A stretch of 64,000 nt of DNA, taken from the NCBI RefSeq assembly GCF_018100805.1, contig NZ_JAGJEA010000011.1, positions 1 to 64,000 on the forward strand, in the 5' to 3' direction. Below the pieces are notes generated by a model, which was given only the letters and a program-made list of their open reading frames with translations, had not been told where the DNA came from and did no database searches. This document shows, piece after piece, positions 7,910 to 16,177 of the stretch; the stretch's first letter is position 1, and each line of letters begins with the position of its first letter. The DNA comes from Aquimarina sp. MMG016 (lineage in GTDB: Bacteria; Bacteroidota; Bacteroidia; Flavobacteriales; Flavobacteriaceae). The position numbers and the translations under genes are program-made.

Positions 7910-8569
7910 ATGGAAGAAACGATAAAAATTTTGATTTATATCCACGCATTCTTTGGTGGACTTGGATTAGTAACAGGAATTGGAAGTATAATTGTAAAAA
8001 AAGGAAGTAAACCTCATAAAAAAATGGGAAAATTATTTTCAATCGGAATGGTAATAAGTTCTCTAATCTCAATGCCAATTTCTTGGCTACCTAATCACGA
8101 AAATATATTTCTTTTTCTAATTGGACTATTTACTATTTATTTAGTAATTTCTGGGAATCAAATTTTGACTTTTAAATCAAAAAGCAAGAATCTTGCAAAA
8201 CCAATTGATAAAATCATTTCTGGAAGTATGTTAATTCTATCGATACTTATGATTTTATTTGGTGCTTATGGTGTGATTAAAGGAAATTTGACATATCTAT
8301 TATTTGTTTTCTTTGGTGGTTTTGGACTTTCATTAACAATTAGAGATTTTATTTTTTATAAAAATGTTGGAAAAACAAAAAACGGATGGCTCTCTAATCA
8401 TATCGGAAAAATGATTGGAGCATTTATTGCCTCAATTACTGCATTTATAGTTGCTGGGTTAGGAATAGGAAATCTAATTGCTTGGACTTTACCATCAATT
8501 TTGGGAACGATATATATTGTATACTGGAGAAGAAAACTGAAAACAAAAACTGTTATCAACACTATATAA
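7910..8569 (+). CDS. Multi-pass membrane protein, DUF2306-like
   Basis: 219 residues with about six to seven hydrophobic helices. Conserved-looking His residues sit at helix starts: His12 in the first helix (IYIHAFFGGLGLVTG), His36 in GSKPHKKMGK, and a late His in LSNHIGKMIGAF. The pattern resembles the DUF2306-type family of small membrane proteins; the function is unknown and a metal or heme ligand role for the His residues is speculative. It lies alone between element G and a broken half-site. Confidence 0.5.
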   Translation: MEETIKILIYIHAFFGGLGLVTGIGSIIVKKGSKPHKKMGKLFSIGMVISSLISMPISWLPNHENIFLFLIGLFTIYLVISGNQILTFKSKSKNLAKPIDKIISGSMLILSILMILFGAYGVIKGNLTYLLFVFFGGFGLSLTIRDFIFYKNVGKTKNGWLSNHIGKMIGAFIASITAFIVAGLGIGNLIAWTLPSILGTIYIVYWRRKLKTKTVINTI

Positions 8570-8600
8570 AATTAATTGGTTAGTACGAGCCTACTTACGA
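8551..8600 (+). repeat. Left half of an attC-like element, truncated
   Basis: TGTTATCAACACTATATAAA is the usual left end, and GCCTACTTACGA (8589-8600) repeats the same string found in element A (848-858, one base shorter there). The similarity stops at that point and a headless reading frame begins, so the right half has been lost. Confidence 0.5.
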
Positions 8601-8754
8601 TGATAAAACCGAAATCTTGATTGAATTAAGTATTTTTAATAAAAATTCGGATTTAGGAAAAGCTAATCTTGTTGGATTGACAAAAACGGAATTGGAATCG
8701 GAATTCGGAACGGACTATCTTAATTTAAACAAAAAGAATAGTTTACTCGAATAA
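8584..8754 (+). pseudogene. Headless gene fragment fused to a half-site
   Basis: A reading frame with coding character but no start codon runs from the half-site to a TAA at 8752. It ends in EILIELSIFNKNSD, then GLTKTELESEFGTDYLNL. It looks like the C-terminal ~50 residues of a protein joined to the element by deletion. I do not recognise the family. The rest of the gap to 8962 (AT-rich, with CGTTGT at 8935-8940 as the start box of the next cassette) contains no gene I can see. Confidence 0.5.
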
Positions 8755-8962
8755 AAACAAAGTTTTAATAATTGAACTTAACAATTCAAAAGTCTAATCT
8801 TACTATTATATCAAGTTGAATACTGAGAAAATCAATACTGATTTAACCGGACAAATAATAAAATAAAAATGTTGTACACCAATTTTTGTATATTATATAT
8901 GCCGCCTCCAGCAGATAAACGCATTATAAATAAACGTTGTGACCAATAAAGAACCTTAAGGA

Positions 8963-9406
8963 ATGAAAAGAATAATCCTGATTATTGTAATAATCTCAGC
9001 TTTAGGTTGCCAAACTAAAAAAGATATGAATGAACAACGAAAGCAAGTAATTGAAAGCTATATTAAATCATACAATAACTTTGATATTAATGGAATGACG
9101 AAAGACTTGACCGAAAATGTTGTTTTTGAAAATGTATCAAATGGAAATGTGGAATTAAGAACGGAAGGAATAAAGGAATTCATAAAACAAGCCGAATCAG
9201 CAAAACAATACTTTACTGAAAGAAAACAAACTGTTCAGTCTTGGGAATTTAATAACTCTAAGGTTATTGTAGGTATTGACTATAAAGCAATATTGGCAGT
9301 TGATTTACCGAATGGAATGAAAACAGGAGATACTTTAAAATTAAAGGGTAAATCAGAATTTGAATTTGCGAATGAAAAAATTAAAAGTATAACGGACAAA
9401 AGTTAA
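8963..9406 (+). CDS. NTF2/SnoaL-like lipoprotein
   Basis: 147 residues. The lipoprotein signal ends at Cys16 (ISALGC). The rest fits the NTF2-like cone fold: a start helix (VIESYIKSYNNFDINGM), VFENVSNG, an EGIKEFIKQAE helix, and strands ending in KSEFEFANEKIKSI. Such proteins may be enzymes or simple binding modules; no catalytic residue is evident. It should sit in the envelope. Segment ends GTTGTGACC (8936) and GGATACAAC (9412) mirror each other at 7 of 9 positions, so this is probably a single-gene cassette. Confidence 0.65.
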   Translation: MKRIILIIVIISALGCQTKKDMNEQRKQVIESYIKSYNNFDINGMTKDLTENVVFENVSNGNVELRTEGIKEFIKQAESAKQYFTERKQTVQSWEFNNSKVIVGIDYKAILAVDLPNGMKTGDTLKLKGKSEFEFANEKIKSITDKS

Positions 9407-9411
9407 ATACA

Positions 9412-9544
9412 GGATACAACAAGGTGTCCTAATGAGGATTCTGATGCTTTACCAAAATTTAGAACTTTACACCAAGTCCGCCAAATCCAAAGTTTACTAC
9501 CTTTATTCCCGTACTAACCATAACCGAGACATTGGCAGTAATTT
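9412..9544 (+). repeat. attC-like intergenic element I
   Basis: It starts GGATACAACAAGGTGTCC and contains CCCGTACTAACCATA (9508-9522), shared exactly with element D. It ends with ATTGGCAGTAATTT (9531-9544), which is mirrored at the far end of the next cassette (12 of 14 bases). Confidence 0.55.
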
Positions 9545-9554
9545 GAAAAACAAA

Positions 9555-9848
9555 ATGCAAACATTCAGAATTAAAGGAAAAAGATTAAAAAATTGGAAAA
9601 CATTCCACTCTGAATTTAAGAAAGAATTGAACTTCCCAGATTATTATGGACAAAATATGAATGCGTGGATTGACTGTGTCGACGAACTGACAGACGAACC
9701 AACTCTACTACAAATTGATAACGGAAAGTACTTAAAAGAAAATGCACCTGAATTATTGAACGCAATTTTGGAATGTGGAGCTTTCGTTAATTATAGAAAA
9801 ATAGAAGTTGGAGAAAAACCGAATTTGATAATTTCAACGGATTGTTAA
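9555..9848 (+). CDS. Barstar-like (ribonuclease inhibitor family) protein
   Basis: 97 residues from the ATG at 9555. An upstream ATG at 9432 is in frame but lies in repeat I and adds a non-homologous leader, so it is rejected. The sequence fits barstar: an N-terminal strand (MQTFRIKGKRL), the helix KTFHSEFKKELNFPDYYGQNMNAW with the typical YYG-N-WDA/AWID motif, a central strand and a C-terminal helix. Barstar binds and blocks barnase-type RNases. No barnase gene is seen next to it, so it may be an orphan immunity gene, as often seen in cassettes and beside polymorphic toxins. It ends directly at the ATG of the next gene (TAAATG). Confidence 0.8.
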   Translation: MQTFRIKGKRLKNWKTFHSEFKKELNFPDYYGQNMNAWIDCVDELTDEPTLLQIDNGKYLKENAPELLNAILECGAFVNYRKIEVGEKPNLIISTDC

Positions 9849-10130
9849 ATGAGAGAAAGTAAAACTTCAAAATGGACTTTGATTTCGATTTGCGGAATCG
9901 TAATGGTAATAACGAATTTTACTTTGTTATATGATTTGCTTATTCCAGACATTTGCTATTATCACATTCACGAAATGAATTCATTTTTGAACTTATTTTA
10001 TAGTGCTGGACCTGCTGACAATGGGCATCCAAGTCCAAATTTTTTGAACTTGATAATTTCATTAATTATTGGTGGAATTTTAGGTTATGGTATTTATAAA
10101 ATTTTGATAAATAAAACAAAAAGAAAATAA
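9849..10130 (+). CDS. Small two-helix membrane protein, unknown
   Basis: 93 residues with two hydrophobic helices (about 10-30 and 67-87) and a soluble loop between them holding DICYYHIHEMNS and PADNGHPSPNF. It ends in a basic tail (KTKRK). The ATG follows the barstar stop with no gap, so the two are co-translated. Both lie inside one cassette bounded at 9531 and 10144. I do not recognise the family. Confidence 0.6.
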   Translation: MRESKTSKWTLISICGIVMVITNFTLLYDLLIPDICYYHIHEMNSFLNLFYSAGPADNGHPSPNFLNLIISLIIGGILGYGIYKILINKTKRK

Positions 10131-10335
10131 AAACTACCGCCAATACGATGTATAAAACATAGCTAATAAGTATTTAATCAAAAGGTTTGTTCTTACTTAC
10201 AAAGACGGACAAATTTTTAATTTGGCTTTTAAAAGTGATAAATTAAAACAAAATATAAGAATTCGGCTCTGTGTTTATCCAAAAGTTAGTGTCTTTTTAC
10301 ACGTTACGTTTCATACACAAGCCATTACCATACAT
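10131..10335 (+). repeat. attC-like element J and gene-free stretch
   Basis: AAACTACCGCCAAT (10131-10144) mirrors the start of the barstar cassette. It is followed by GATGTATAAAACATAGCTAA, a GACAAAT...TTTGGC core resembling element C, and a right end TTCATACACAAGCCATTACC (10310-10329). From 10336 to 10458 I see only AT-rich DNA that should hold the promoter of the sigma-factor gene. Confidence 0.55.
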
Positions 10336-10458
10336 TCTCACTAGTTGAAATTTACTTATACAAACGGAATAGATTAAATTATAATTATTAATATTACTAA
10401 AGTCACTGAAATTCAATAATCTGAACTACGATTAGTTAGAGTAAAACAAGTAAACTCA

Positions 10459-11022
10459 TTGAGAACAGAAACCGAAATTATACAAGCTGTTGCTGATGGA
10501 GATGAACAAGCCTTAGCCGTATTGTATAAATTGTATTCGGAAAAAATCTATAATACAGCATTAAGCTATACCAAAATCGCAGAAGACGCAGAAGAAATCA
10601 CACAAGATGTTTTTTTAAAAATTTTAAAAAGTATTTCAAAGTTTAAACAGGAATCCTCATTGAATACATGGGTTTATCGAATTACGGTCAATACATCACT
10701 TAATTACTTAAAAAAAAAGAATAGGTTTAAATTCTTAAAGACACACATTAAAACACATCAACACATTGATTTTGAGCATCCCGGAGTTTTATTAGAAAAT
10801 AAAGAAAAAGCAGCAATACTTTACCAAGTAATCGATTGTCTGTCAAAAAATCAAAAAACAGCATTTATTTTAAGTTTTATTGAAGAACTGCCCCGACAAG
10901 AAGTTGCCAACATTATGGAAACTTCCCTAAAAGCTGTAGAATCCTTACTACAAAGAGCAAAACAAAATATGAGGACAGAATTGGAAAAAATTTACCCTCA
11001 CCGAAGGAAATCAAAAAAATAA
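10459..11022 (+). CDS. ECF-type RNA polymerase sigma factor
   Basis: 187 residues. Region 2 spans about 10-80 (ALAVLYKLYSEKIYNTALSY, then DAEEITQDVFLKI and LNTWVYRI). Region 4 spans about 120-175 (CLSKNQKTAFILSFIEELPRQEVA, then LKAVESLLQRAK). The start is a TTG at 10459; homologues begin at the equivalent point and no in-frame ATG lies near. It is followed at 20 bp by a small one-helix membrane protein in the place usual for an anti-sigma factor, and then by envelope/metal genes, so it probably controls its own module. Confidence 0.85.
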   Translation: MRTETEIIQAVADGDEQALAVLYKLYSEKIYNTALSYTKIAEDAEEITQDVFLKILKSISKFKQESSLNTWVYRITVNTSLNYLKKKNRFKFLKTHIKTHQHIDFEHPGVLLENKEKAAILYQVIDCLSKNQKTAFILSFIEELPRQEVANIMETSLKAVESLLQRAKQNMRTELEKIYPHRRKSKK

Positions 11023-11043
11023 TTGTCAAAATAAAAAAGTAAC

Positions 11044-11340
11044 ATGAATGACTCTAAAAAAAAATGGATGGAAGATGTCTTTCAAAGCATGAAAGGCAGT
11101 CAACGAGCGAAGCCTCAACAAGAGCTATTTGCAAAAATTAACAACCAATTTAAACTTGAAAAAACTGAGGTTGTTCCTTTGCATCAATGGAGGTATACTG
11201 CGGCTGTGGCCATTTTTCTTCTTTTGATGAACTCAACCGCACTGATTTACTATAACCTAAATAGACAAGTAGACTATGATTATGCTACATTTGAGGATAC
11301 CTATAAAGAATCACTAATTAGTTCATATCAAATTTATTAA
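11044..11340 (+). CDS. Small membrane protein in anti-sigma position
   Basis: 98 residues: a cytoplasmic N-terminal half (KKKWMEDVFQSMKGSQRAKP), one transmembrane helix (about 56-75, AAVAIFLLLMNSTALIYY) and a short acidic outer tail. It lacks a recognisable zinc anti-sigma motif. Position and topology suggest an anti-sigma partner for the upstream ECF factor, as seen in many Bacteroidota modules. It ends 2 bp before the next gene, so translation is likely coupled. Confidence 0.6.
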   Translation: MNDSKKKWMEDVFQSMKGSQRAKPQQELFAKINNQFKLEKTEVVPLHQWRYTAAVAIFLLLMNSTALIYYNLNRQVDYDYATFEDTYKESLISSYQIY

Positions 11341-11342
11341 TA

Positions 11343-11825
11343 ATGAACCAAGTAAGAATTTACAAATATATCATTTTAGGTTTAGTAGTCTTGAATATGA
11401 TAGTTTTAGCTTTTTTTTTGCTGACTAAACCACAGTTACGACATCAACCTCCTCCTAAAAACTTTCGGTCGGAAGTAATCGAAATGTTACGCTTAAACAA
11501 TCAACAAGCATCTCATTTTAACGAATTGGCTGATGAACATAAACAAAAAATGGAGGAAATCAATAAGCGACAGGCAAGATTGCTTTTCCCATATTTTGAA
11601 AGCCTTACGAACTCTGTTGATAGTATTGGTAAGGATAGCATATTGAATAAATATCAACAATTGGAAATGGAAAAAATAGAAATGACATATCAACATTTTC
11701 AAGACATAGAAAAATCTTTAAACAAAGAGCAACTATCTGATTTTAAATATTTTATAAAAAAAGCTACCAACAAACTTCTTTTAAGTAAGAAAAAACATTC
11801 ACCTCCCCCGAAGGATTTTGATTAA
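11343..11825 (+). CDS. Periplasmic CpxP/Spy-like heavy-metal-sensor family protein
   Basis: 160 residues. An N-terminal membrane anchor (IILGLVVLNMIVLAFFLL) is followed by an all-helical region. The motif MLRLNNQQASHFNELADEHK and the later LNKEQLSDFKYFIKK match the LTxxQ-type repeats of CpxP/Spy/CnrX proteins. Pro-rich PPPK segments flank the helical part at both ends (HQPPPKNF and SPPPKDFD). Such proteins bind metals or act as chaperone-like stress sensors in the periplasm. Within the sigma/anti-sigma operon it is a candidate sensor. Confidence 0.65.
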   Translation: MNQVRIYKYIILGLVVLNMIVLAFFLLTKPQLRHQPPPKNFRSEVIEMLRLNNQQASHFNELADEHKQKMEEINKRQARLLFPYFESLTNSVDSIGKDSILNKYQQLEMEKIEMTYQHFQDIEKSLNKEQLSDFKYFIKKATNKLLLSKKKHSPPPKDFD

Positions 11826-11863
11826 TTGATGGTCTAAAAGGAAATTAACTTAAAGAAATAGTT

Positions 11864-12646
11864 ATGACAAAATCAGTTTTTCCTTTTTTTACAGTCCTTT
11901 TAGGATCATTGATACTTTATACGTCCTGTAGCAACAATGATAACGATACAACAACTACAACTGATAACGATGTAGCCAAAACACCAGTATCGGCATTTGA
12001 TGAATTTAACAAGGATGCGGTTACAATTTCATTTGATGGAGATGAAATTACGATTGAAACAAATGGTATGCCTAACCATACATCACCTTATTGGGAGGAG
12101 ACAGCCCCTTTGTATATTGCTCCAGTAGTAGCTATTGCTCAAACACCTGGACGCATAGGAGACCGTAATTTAACTGTTACCATTCCTGCTGCACCAGAAA
12201 TAGCTGCTTCCAGTACAGCTACTGGGTTAGGTCCAATCGGTATTTCTGTAACGGGAGTTCCTATTTTCAATGATACCGAGGGACCAAACCGTCCAATAGA
12301 AGAACAAATTGTCGAAACGTTTGACTATGCTGGAGCTCACAACGGTCCTAGTGGTTATCACTATCATATTGAGTCATATGATGTTCCTGAAAATACTGTG
12401 CTTTCTCATAATGATGAAAAGTTGGTCGGTATAATGGCTGATGGATTCTTAATCTATGGAAGAAAATGTAATTCTCTTGGAGATCATCCAACGAACCTTG
12501 ATGTTTCAGGTGGTCATATCTCATCAACACAACATAGTGATGGTGAAGAATTTTATCACTATCATATCATTAACGAATTTTATTTAGGATCCATAATCGC
12601 ACTTTTTGCCGGTGATTTACAAGGTACTCCTAATAGTATCATGTAG
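11864..12646 (+). CDS. YHYH-domain lipoprotein
   Basis: 260 residues. The signal ends in the lipobox LYTSC. The body carries the YHYH-family motifs: AHNGPSGYHYHIESY, then LVGIMADGFLIYGRKC, and later EEFYHYHIINEF. YHYH proteins are secreted and of unknown biochemical role; the clustered His/Tyr suggest metal binding. A frequent neighbour is SCO-family protein, as here two genes downstream. The gap to the previous gene is about 38 bp. Confidence 0.8.
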   Translation: MTKSVFPFFTVLLGSLILYTSCSNNDNDTTTTTDNDVAKTPVSAFDEFNKDAVTISFDGDEITIETNGMPNHTSPYWEETAPLYIAPVVAIAQTPGRIGDRNLTVTIPAAPEIAASSTATGLGPIGISVTGVPIFNDTEGPNRPIEEQIVETFDYAGAHNGPSGYHYHIESYDVPENTVLSHNDEKLVGIMADGFLIYGRKCNSLGDHPTNLDVSGGHISSTQHSDGEEFYHYHIINEFYLGSIIALFAGDLQGTPNSIM

Positions 12647-12747
12647 CCCAATCTTAGATTATTGATTGAAATAAAAGTACCATTCATATTTCATTCATAA
12701 ATGGTAGCTTCTTCGTTAGATAAATTATTTAAGTTAGAATCATAAAA

Positions 12748-13371
12748 ATGAAAACAATTTTTCGGATGCTTTTGCTGATAAGCCTTTTATTAATGGCTTG
12801 TTCTCCTGTAGAGAAAAGAAAAACTTCTGGAAGTAATAGTGCTAAATGTTTTCTTGAGATACCAGAAATTACCATTGAAAAATCAGCTCTGCAGTATGAT
12901 CATGAAACATCATTATGGCTTTTAAACGGTCTACCCTATTCTGGATATGTTGTTAGTTATTATCCAGATAACAGTTTGAAGGAAAAGATTGGGATGTTAC
13001 ACGGGAAAAAGCAAAACAAGACTATCGAATGGTATCCGGACAGATATTTTAAAAATGTTTCCAATTATCATGAAGGAAAGTTACATGGAGAGAAAAAAGT
13101 ATGGACAAGAGATTCAACACATATTTTAATTGCACACTACAATTTTTATGAAGGCAGAGCACATGGAGAACAAAAAAAATGGTACCCAACTGGGGAGCTA
13201 TATAAAATTTTAAACCTAAATATGGGAAAAGAGGAAGGCCTACAAAGAGCATTTAGAAAAAATGGTGCTCTGTTTGCCAACTATGAAGCCAGAAAAGGTC
13301 GAATTTTCGGGTTAAAAAAAGCTGCTCTTTGTTATGGACTAGAAGGTGAAAGTATTAAATATGAAAATTAA
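12748..13371 (+). CDS. YwqK/MORN-like repeat lipoprotein
   Basis: 207 residues. Lipobox LLMAC. The body has repeated segments of the type G-x-x-x-x-W-Y-P-x-G-x-L, for example YSGYVVSYYPDNSLKEKIG, KQNKTIEWYPDRYFKNV and HGEQKKWYPTGELYKIL, each with a LHGK/AHGE turn. This matches the YwqK family, sometimes labelled antitoxin although that role is poorly supported. Its last codons overlap the start of the SCO gene (13361-13371), so the two are translationally coupled. Confidence 0.75.
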   Translation: MKTIFRMLLLISLLLMACSPVEKRKTSGSNSAKCFLEIPEITIEKSALQYDHETSLWLLNGLPYSGYVVSYYPDNSLKEKIGMLHGKKQNKTIEWYPDRYFKNVSNYHEGKLHGEKKVWTRDSTHILIAHYNFYEGRAHGEQKKWYPTGELYKILNLNMGKEEGLQRAFRKNGALFANYEARKGRIFGLKKAALCYGLEGESIKYEN

Positions 13372-14014
13372 AAACATTCTTTTTCTATTAATGATTTGCT
13401 TGATTGCTTGTAATGAATCAAAGCACAACCAAACTAGAGTCAAAACGCTTCCCTTTTATAACGAAGCTACCTTCACTCCTCATTGGATTTTACCTAACGA
13501 TGAAGCATTAGATTCCTTTCATAAAATCTCGCCTTTTAGCCTTACTAATCAGGAAGGAGAAATTATTACAGAGAAAAACTTTAAGGATAAAATATATGTA
13601 GTAGATTTTTTCTTTACGAGTTGCCCTGGTATTTGTCCCAAAATGACTACTAACATGATGGAATTACAGAATGAATTTTTAAAAGATGATGATGTGTTAT
13701 TATTATCACATTCAGTAACTCCAGAGCGAGACTCAGTCTCTGTTCTCAAACAATACGCCTTGAATAAAGGCATTTTATCTCACAAATGGTATTTAGTGAC
13801 TGGCACGCAACAAGAGATATACCACTTAGGTAGACAGGAATATTTTGTCGAAGAAGATTTAGGTTTGAATAAAGAAAAAGATGAATTTTTACACACTGAA
13901 AATTTTATATTGATTGATAAAAACAGGCAGATTAGAGGAATTTATAATGGTTTAAACAAAACCTCAATCAATCAATTAATAGCCGATATAAAAACATTAA
14001 AGAAGGAGAAATGA
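13361..14014 (+). CDS. SCO1/SenC-family lipoprotein (copper chaperone/thiol oxidoreductase)
   Basis: 217 residues from the ATG at 13361 (the GTG at 13346 is in frame but upstream of the signal). Lipobox LIAC. A thioredoxin-like fold follows with the metal/thiol motif C88-PGI-C92 in FFFTSCPGICPK, and the conserved His178 in FLHTENFILID. In respiratory systems SCO proteins deliver copper to the CuA site of oxidase. It closes the sigma-factor module, and element K begins at its stop codon. All three ligands are intact. Confidence 0.85.
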   Translation: MKIKNILFLLMICLIACNESKHNQTRVKTLPFYNEATFTPHWILPNDEALDSFHKISPFSLTNQEGEIITEKNFKDKIYVVDFFFTSCPGICPKMTTNMMELQNEFLKDDDVLLLSHSVTPERDSVSVLKQYALNKGILSHKWYLVTGTQQEIYHLGRQEYFVEEDLGLNKEKDEFLHTENFILIDKNRQIRGIYNGLNKTSINQLIADIKTLKKEK

Positions 14015-14156
14015 CTGTTGCTAACAAAGCGTATAATTAATTGCTAGAGTTTGGTCAGTTCTAATCGAAAAATACTATTCTGAATTATCATCATGCTCGT
14101 TCCCTTTTGCTATCTTTAGTCTCAACACAACTAACCATACACAAACCGTTAATAAC
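14013..14156 (+). repeat. attC-like intergenic element K
   Basis: Left end TGTTGCTAACAAAGCGTATA, then ATTAATTGCTAG as in element A. Right end CATACACAAACCGTTAATAA (14136-14155), identical to element B over CATACACAAACCGTTA. It separates the SCO module from the AraC/SDR group. Confidence 0.6.
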
Positions 14157-14167
14157 ATAAAAAGATA

Positions 14168-15031
14168 GTGGACACAATTAAAAGCTACGATCTTCATAAA
14201 GATGATTATTCAAAACTTCATTTTGAAATAAATGACACCAAGTCTTATTTCGATATCAATCAAAAACATGCATCAGTTCCTCACAGACATAGTTTTTATC
14301 AAATTATCTGGTTTAAAAAACCTGGCCGTCATTTTATAGACTATGAAACTATAAATCACGAAGAAAACACCATCTTCTTTATTAATCGTAATCAAATACA
14401 TTACTTCTGTTTAGATGCTCCAAATGAAGGATACTTGTTCCATTTTAATGACTATTTTATCAATAAAGGAAAAGAAGGTTTAATGAATAGATTATCGTTA
14501 TCTATATTTAATGAAATCGGAAGCAATCATTTAAAATTATCCAAAGAGGATAGTAAAAAAATAGGGTTACTAACCTCCTTTATAGAATCAGAAATCTTAA
14601 CAAGAGATAACTATTATAAAGAACAGATATATCATTATTTTCAAAATATTTTATTTCAAATTGAACGTTTACGAAAACTTGACAATAATTTTGATATTAA
14701 AACAAACCCAGGGTATAAGTTAGCTGCAGAGTTTAAAAAACTAGTATTTAAAGAAATAGAACACTTTCATAGTATAGAATATTTTGCAAACGAACTAGGT
14801 ACTAATACTAAAACACTCACTGACATTTCTAAGAAAGTGTTACTAGACACACCTGCCAATATCATTAGGCATAGTAAACTTCTAGAAGCCAAACGTATGT
14901 TATCTAGTCATACTACTTCAATTAAAGAAGTTGCCTATGGTTTAGGGTTTGATGATCCTACTTATTTTACTAAATATTTCAAAAAAGGAACTGGCTATAC
15001 TCCCAAACAGTTTCAAAAGACACATCTCTGA
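14168..15031 (+). CDS. AraC-family transcriptional regulator
   Basis: 287 residues. An N-terminal cupin sensing domain (ASVPHRHSFYQIIWFKKPGRH) precedes a C-terminal AraC double helix-turn-helix with IKEVAYGLGFDDPTYFTKYF and TGYTPKQF. The start is a GTG at 14168. It lies 86 bp upstream of an SDR oxidoreductase gene on the same strand, which it may regulate, an arrangement common in Flavobacteriaceae. Confidence 0.85.
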   Translation: MDTIKSYDLHKDDYSKLHFEINDTKSYFDINQKHASVPHRHSFYQIIWFKKPGRHFIDYETINHEENTIFFINRNQIHYFCLDAPNEGYLFHFNDYFINKGKEGLMNRLSLSIFNEIGSNHLKLSKEDSKKIGLLTSFIESEILTRDNYYKEQIYHYFQNILFQIERLRKLDNNFDIKTNPGYKLAAEFKKLVFKEIEHFHSIEYFANELGTNTKTLTDISKKVLLDTPANIIRHSKLLEAKRMLSSHTTSIKEVAYGLGFDDPTYFTKYFKKGTGYTPKQFQKTHL

Positions 15032-15117
15032 ATTACCATTCTCAGTTTCTGGATTACCATTTTTTACTTGGATTTGTATTGAAATTTGTACCAATATTAA
15101 TTTAAAAGGTAAAAAAT

Positions 15118-15873
15118 ATGAAAACACAAGCGTTGATTATTGGTGGAACTTCTGGAATAGGAAAAGCCACCGCAGAACTTTTATTAAAAGACGGCATTGA
15201 AACTATTATTGTGGGTAGAAATAATGCTAATTTAACAAATGCCGAAAGGGAGTTATCTAAATTGGGATCTGTAAAAACGATCAATGTAGATCTTAGTAAT
15301 GCTAATGCTGTAACATCTTTTGCAGGATCTCTAAAAAGTGTTGCTTCAAATTTAAAATATATTGTAAATGCAGCAGGTTACTTCAGTCCTAAACCTTTTT
15401 TAGAGCACGAAGAAGCGGATTACGATATTTATCACAACTTCAATCGTGCTTTCTTTTTTATTAACCAGGCAGCCTCTAATATACTTATTAAAAATGGTGG
15501 CGGATCTATAGTGAATATAGGCTCTATGTGGGCAAAACAAGCTATTAAAGCTACACCTTCTTCAGCTTATTCTATGGCAAAAGCAGGTCTTCATTCTTTA
15601 ACGCAACATCTTGCTATGGAATTAGCAGAATACAATATTCGGGTGAATGCCGTATCCCCAGCTGTAGTGGTAACACCAATTTATGGAGCTTTTATCGAAA
15701 AGGATAAAATCGAAGAAACACTACAAGGCTTTAATGATTTCCATCCTATTGGTCGAGTTGGTAGATCTGATGATATCGCAAAAACCATACGCTTCTTATT
15801 ATCAGATGAAAGTTCATGGGTAACTGGAGCAATTTGGGATATTGATGGTGGTATAATGGCAGGAAGAAATTAA
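15118..15873 (+). CDS. Short-chain dehydrogenase/reductase (SDR)
   Basis: 251 residues, the usual classical-SDR length. Cofactor motif GGTSGIGKA (9-17), NAAG at about 88-91, catalytic Ser in NIGSMW, and the Tyr-Lys pair in AYSMAKAG are all present. The C-terminal motif [12 protein letters not shown] is typical. The residue after the first strand (VGR near 38-40) suggests NADP preference, an inference. Substrate unknown. It is paired with the AraC regulator upstream. Confidence 0.85.
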   Translation: MKTQALIIGGTSGIGKATAELLLKDGIETIIVGRNNANLTNAERELSKLGSVKTINVDLSNANAVTSFAGSLKSVASNLKYIVNAAGYFSPKPFLEHEEADYDIYHNFNRAFFFINQAASNILIKNGGGSIVNIGSMWAKQAIKATPSSAYSMAKAGLHSLTQHLAMELAEYNIRVNAVSPAVVVTPIYGAFIEKDKIEETLQGFNDFHPIGRVGRSDDIAKTIRFLLSDESSWVTGAIWDIDGGIMAGRN

Positions 15874-15909
15874 ATGAAGTACTAGTTAAAAAATAAATCA
15901 AAAAATAGG

Positions 15910-16029
15910 TCGGAAGAAAAATCCTATGTTATATATAAGTCTGAAGACCTGGGTATGACTTGGTTTTCATTTGCTAAAGGAATTCTGGAGGATGCAAGAT
16001 TGATAAGTAAAACTATACATAAAAACTGA
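15910..16029 (+). pseudogene. Gene fragment with Asp-box (BNR-type) motif
   Basis: Between the SDR and methyltransferase genes an open frame without start reads YVIYKSEDLGMTWFSFAKGI to a TGA at 16027. KSEDLGMTW fits the Asp-box pattern S-x-D-x-G-x-T-W of BNR/sialidase-type propellers. It appears to be the leftover C-terminal piece of a larger gene. The rest of 15,874-16,177 shows nothing else that I recognise. Confidence 0.45.
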
Positions 16030-16177
16030 ACAGTTTATGGTAACGAAATTCTTTATCAAAATTTCTATTCACCTATACTATGGTTTCTACTCTATTTGCT
16101 ATCTTAGTGTTTATCGCAAAAAAACCATACTCTTAGGGGTGAGCTGCAATCTGCTTAAACTTAAAACCGAAACAGAA

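Noticed and set aside
9432-9554. Upstream extension of the barstar-like gene from an ATG at 9432
   Set aside because: The extension lies wholly within attC-like element I and adds a leader without barstar similarity; the ATG at 9555 begins at the first barstar strand.
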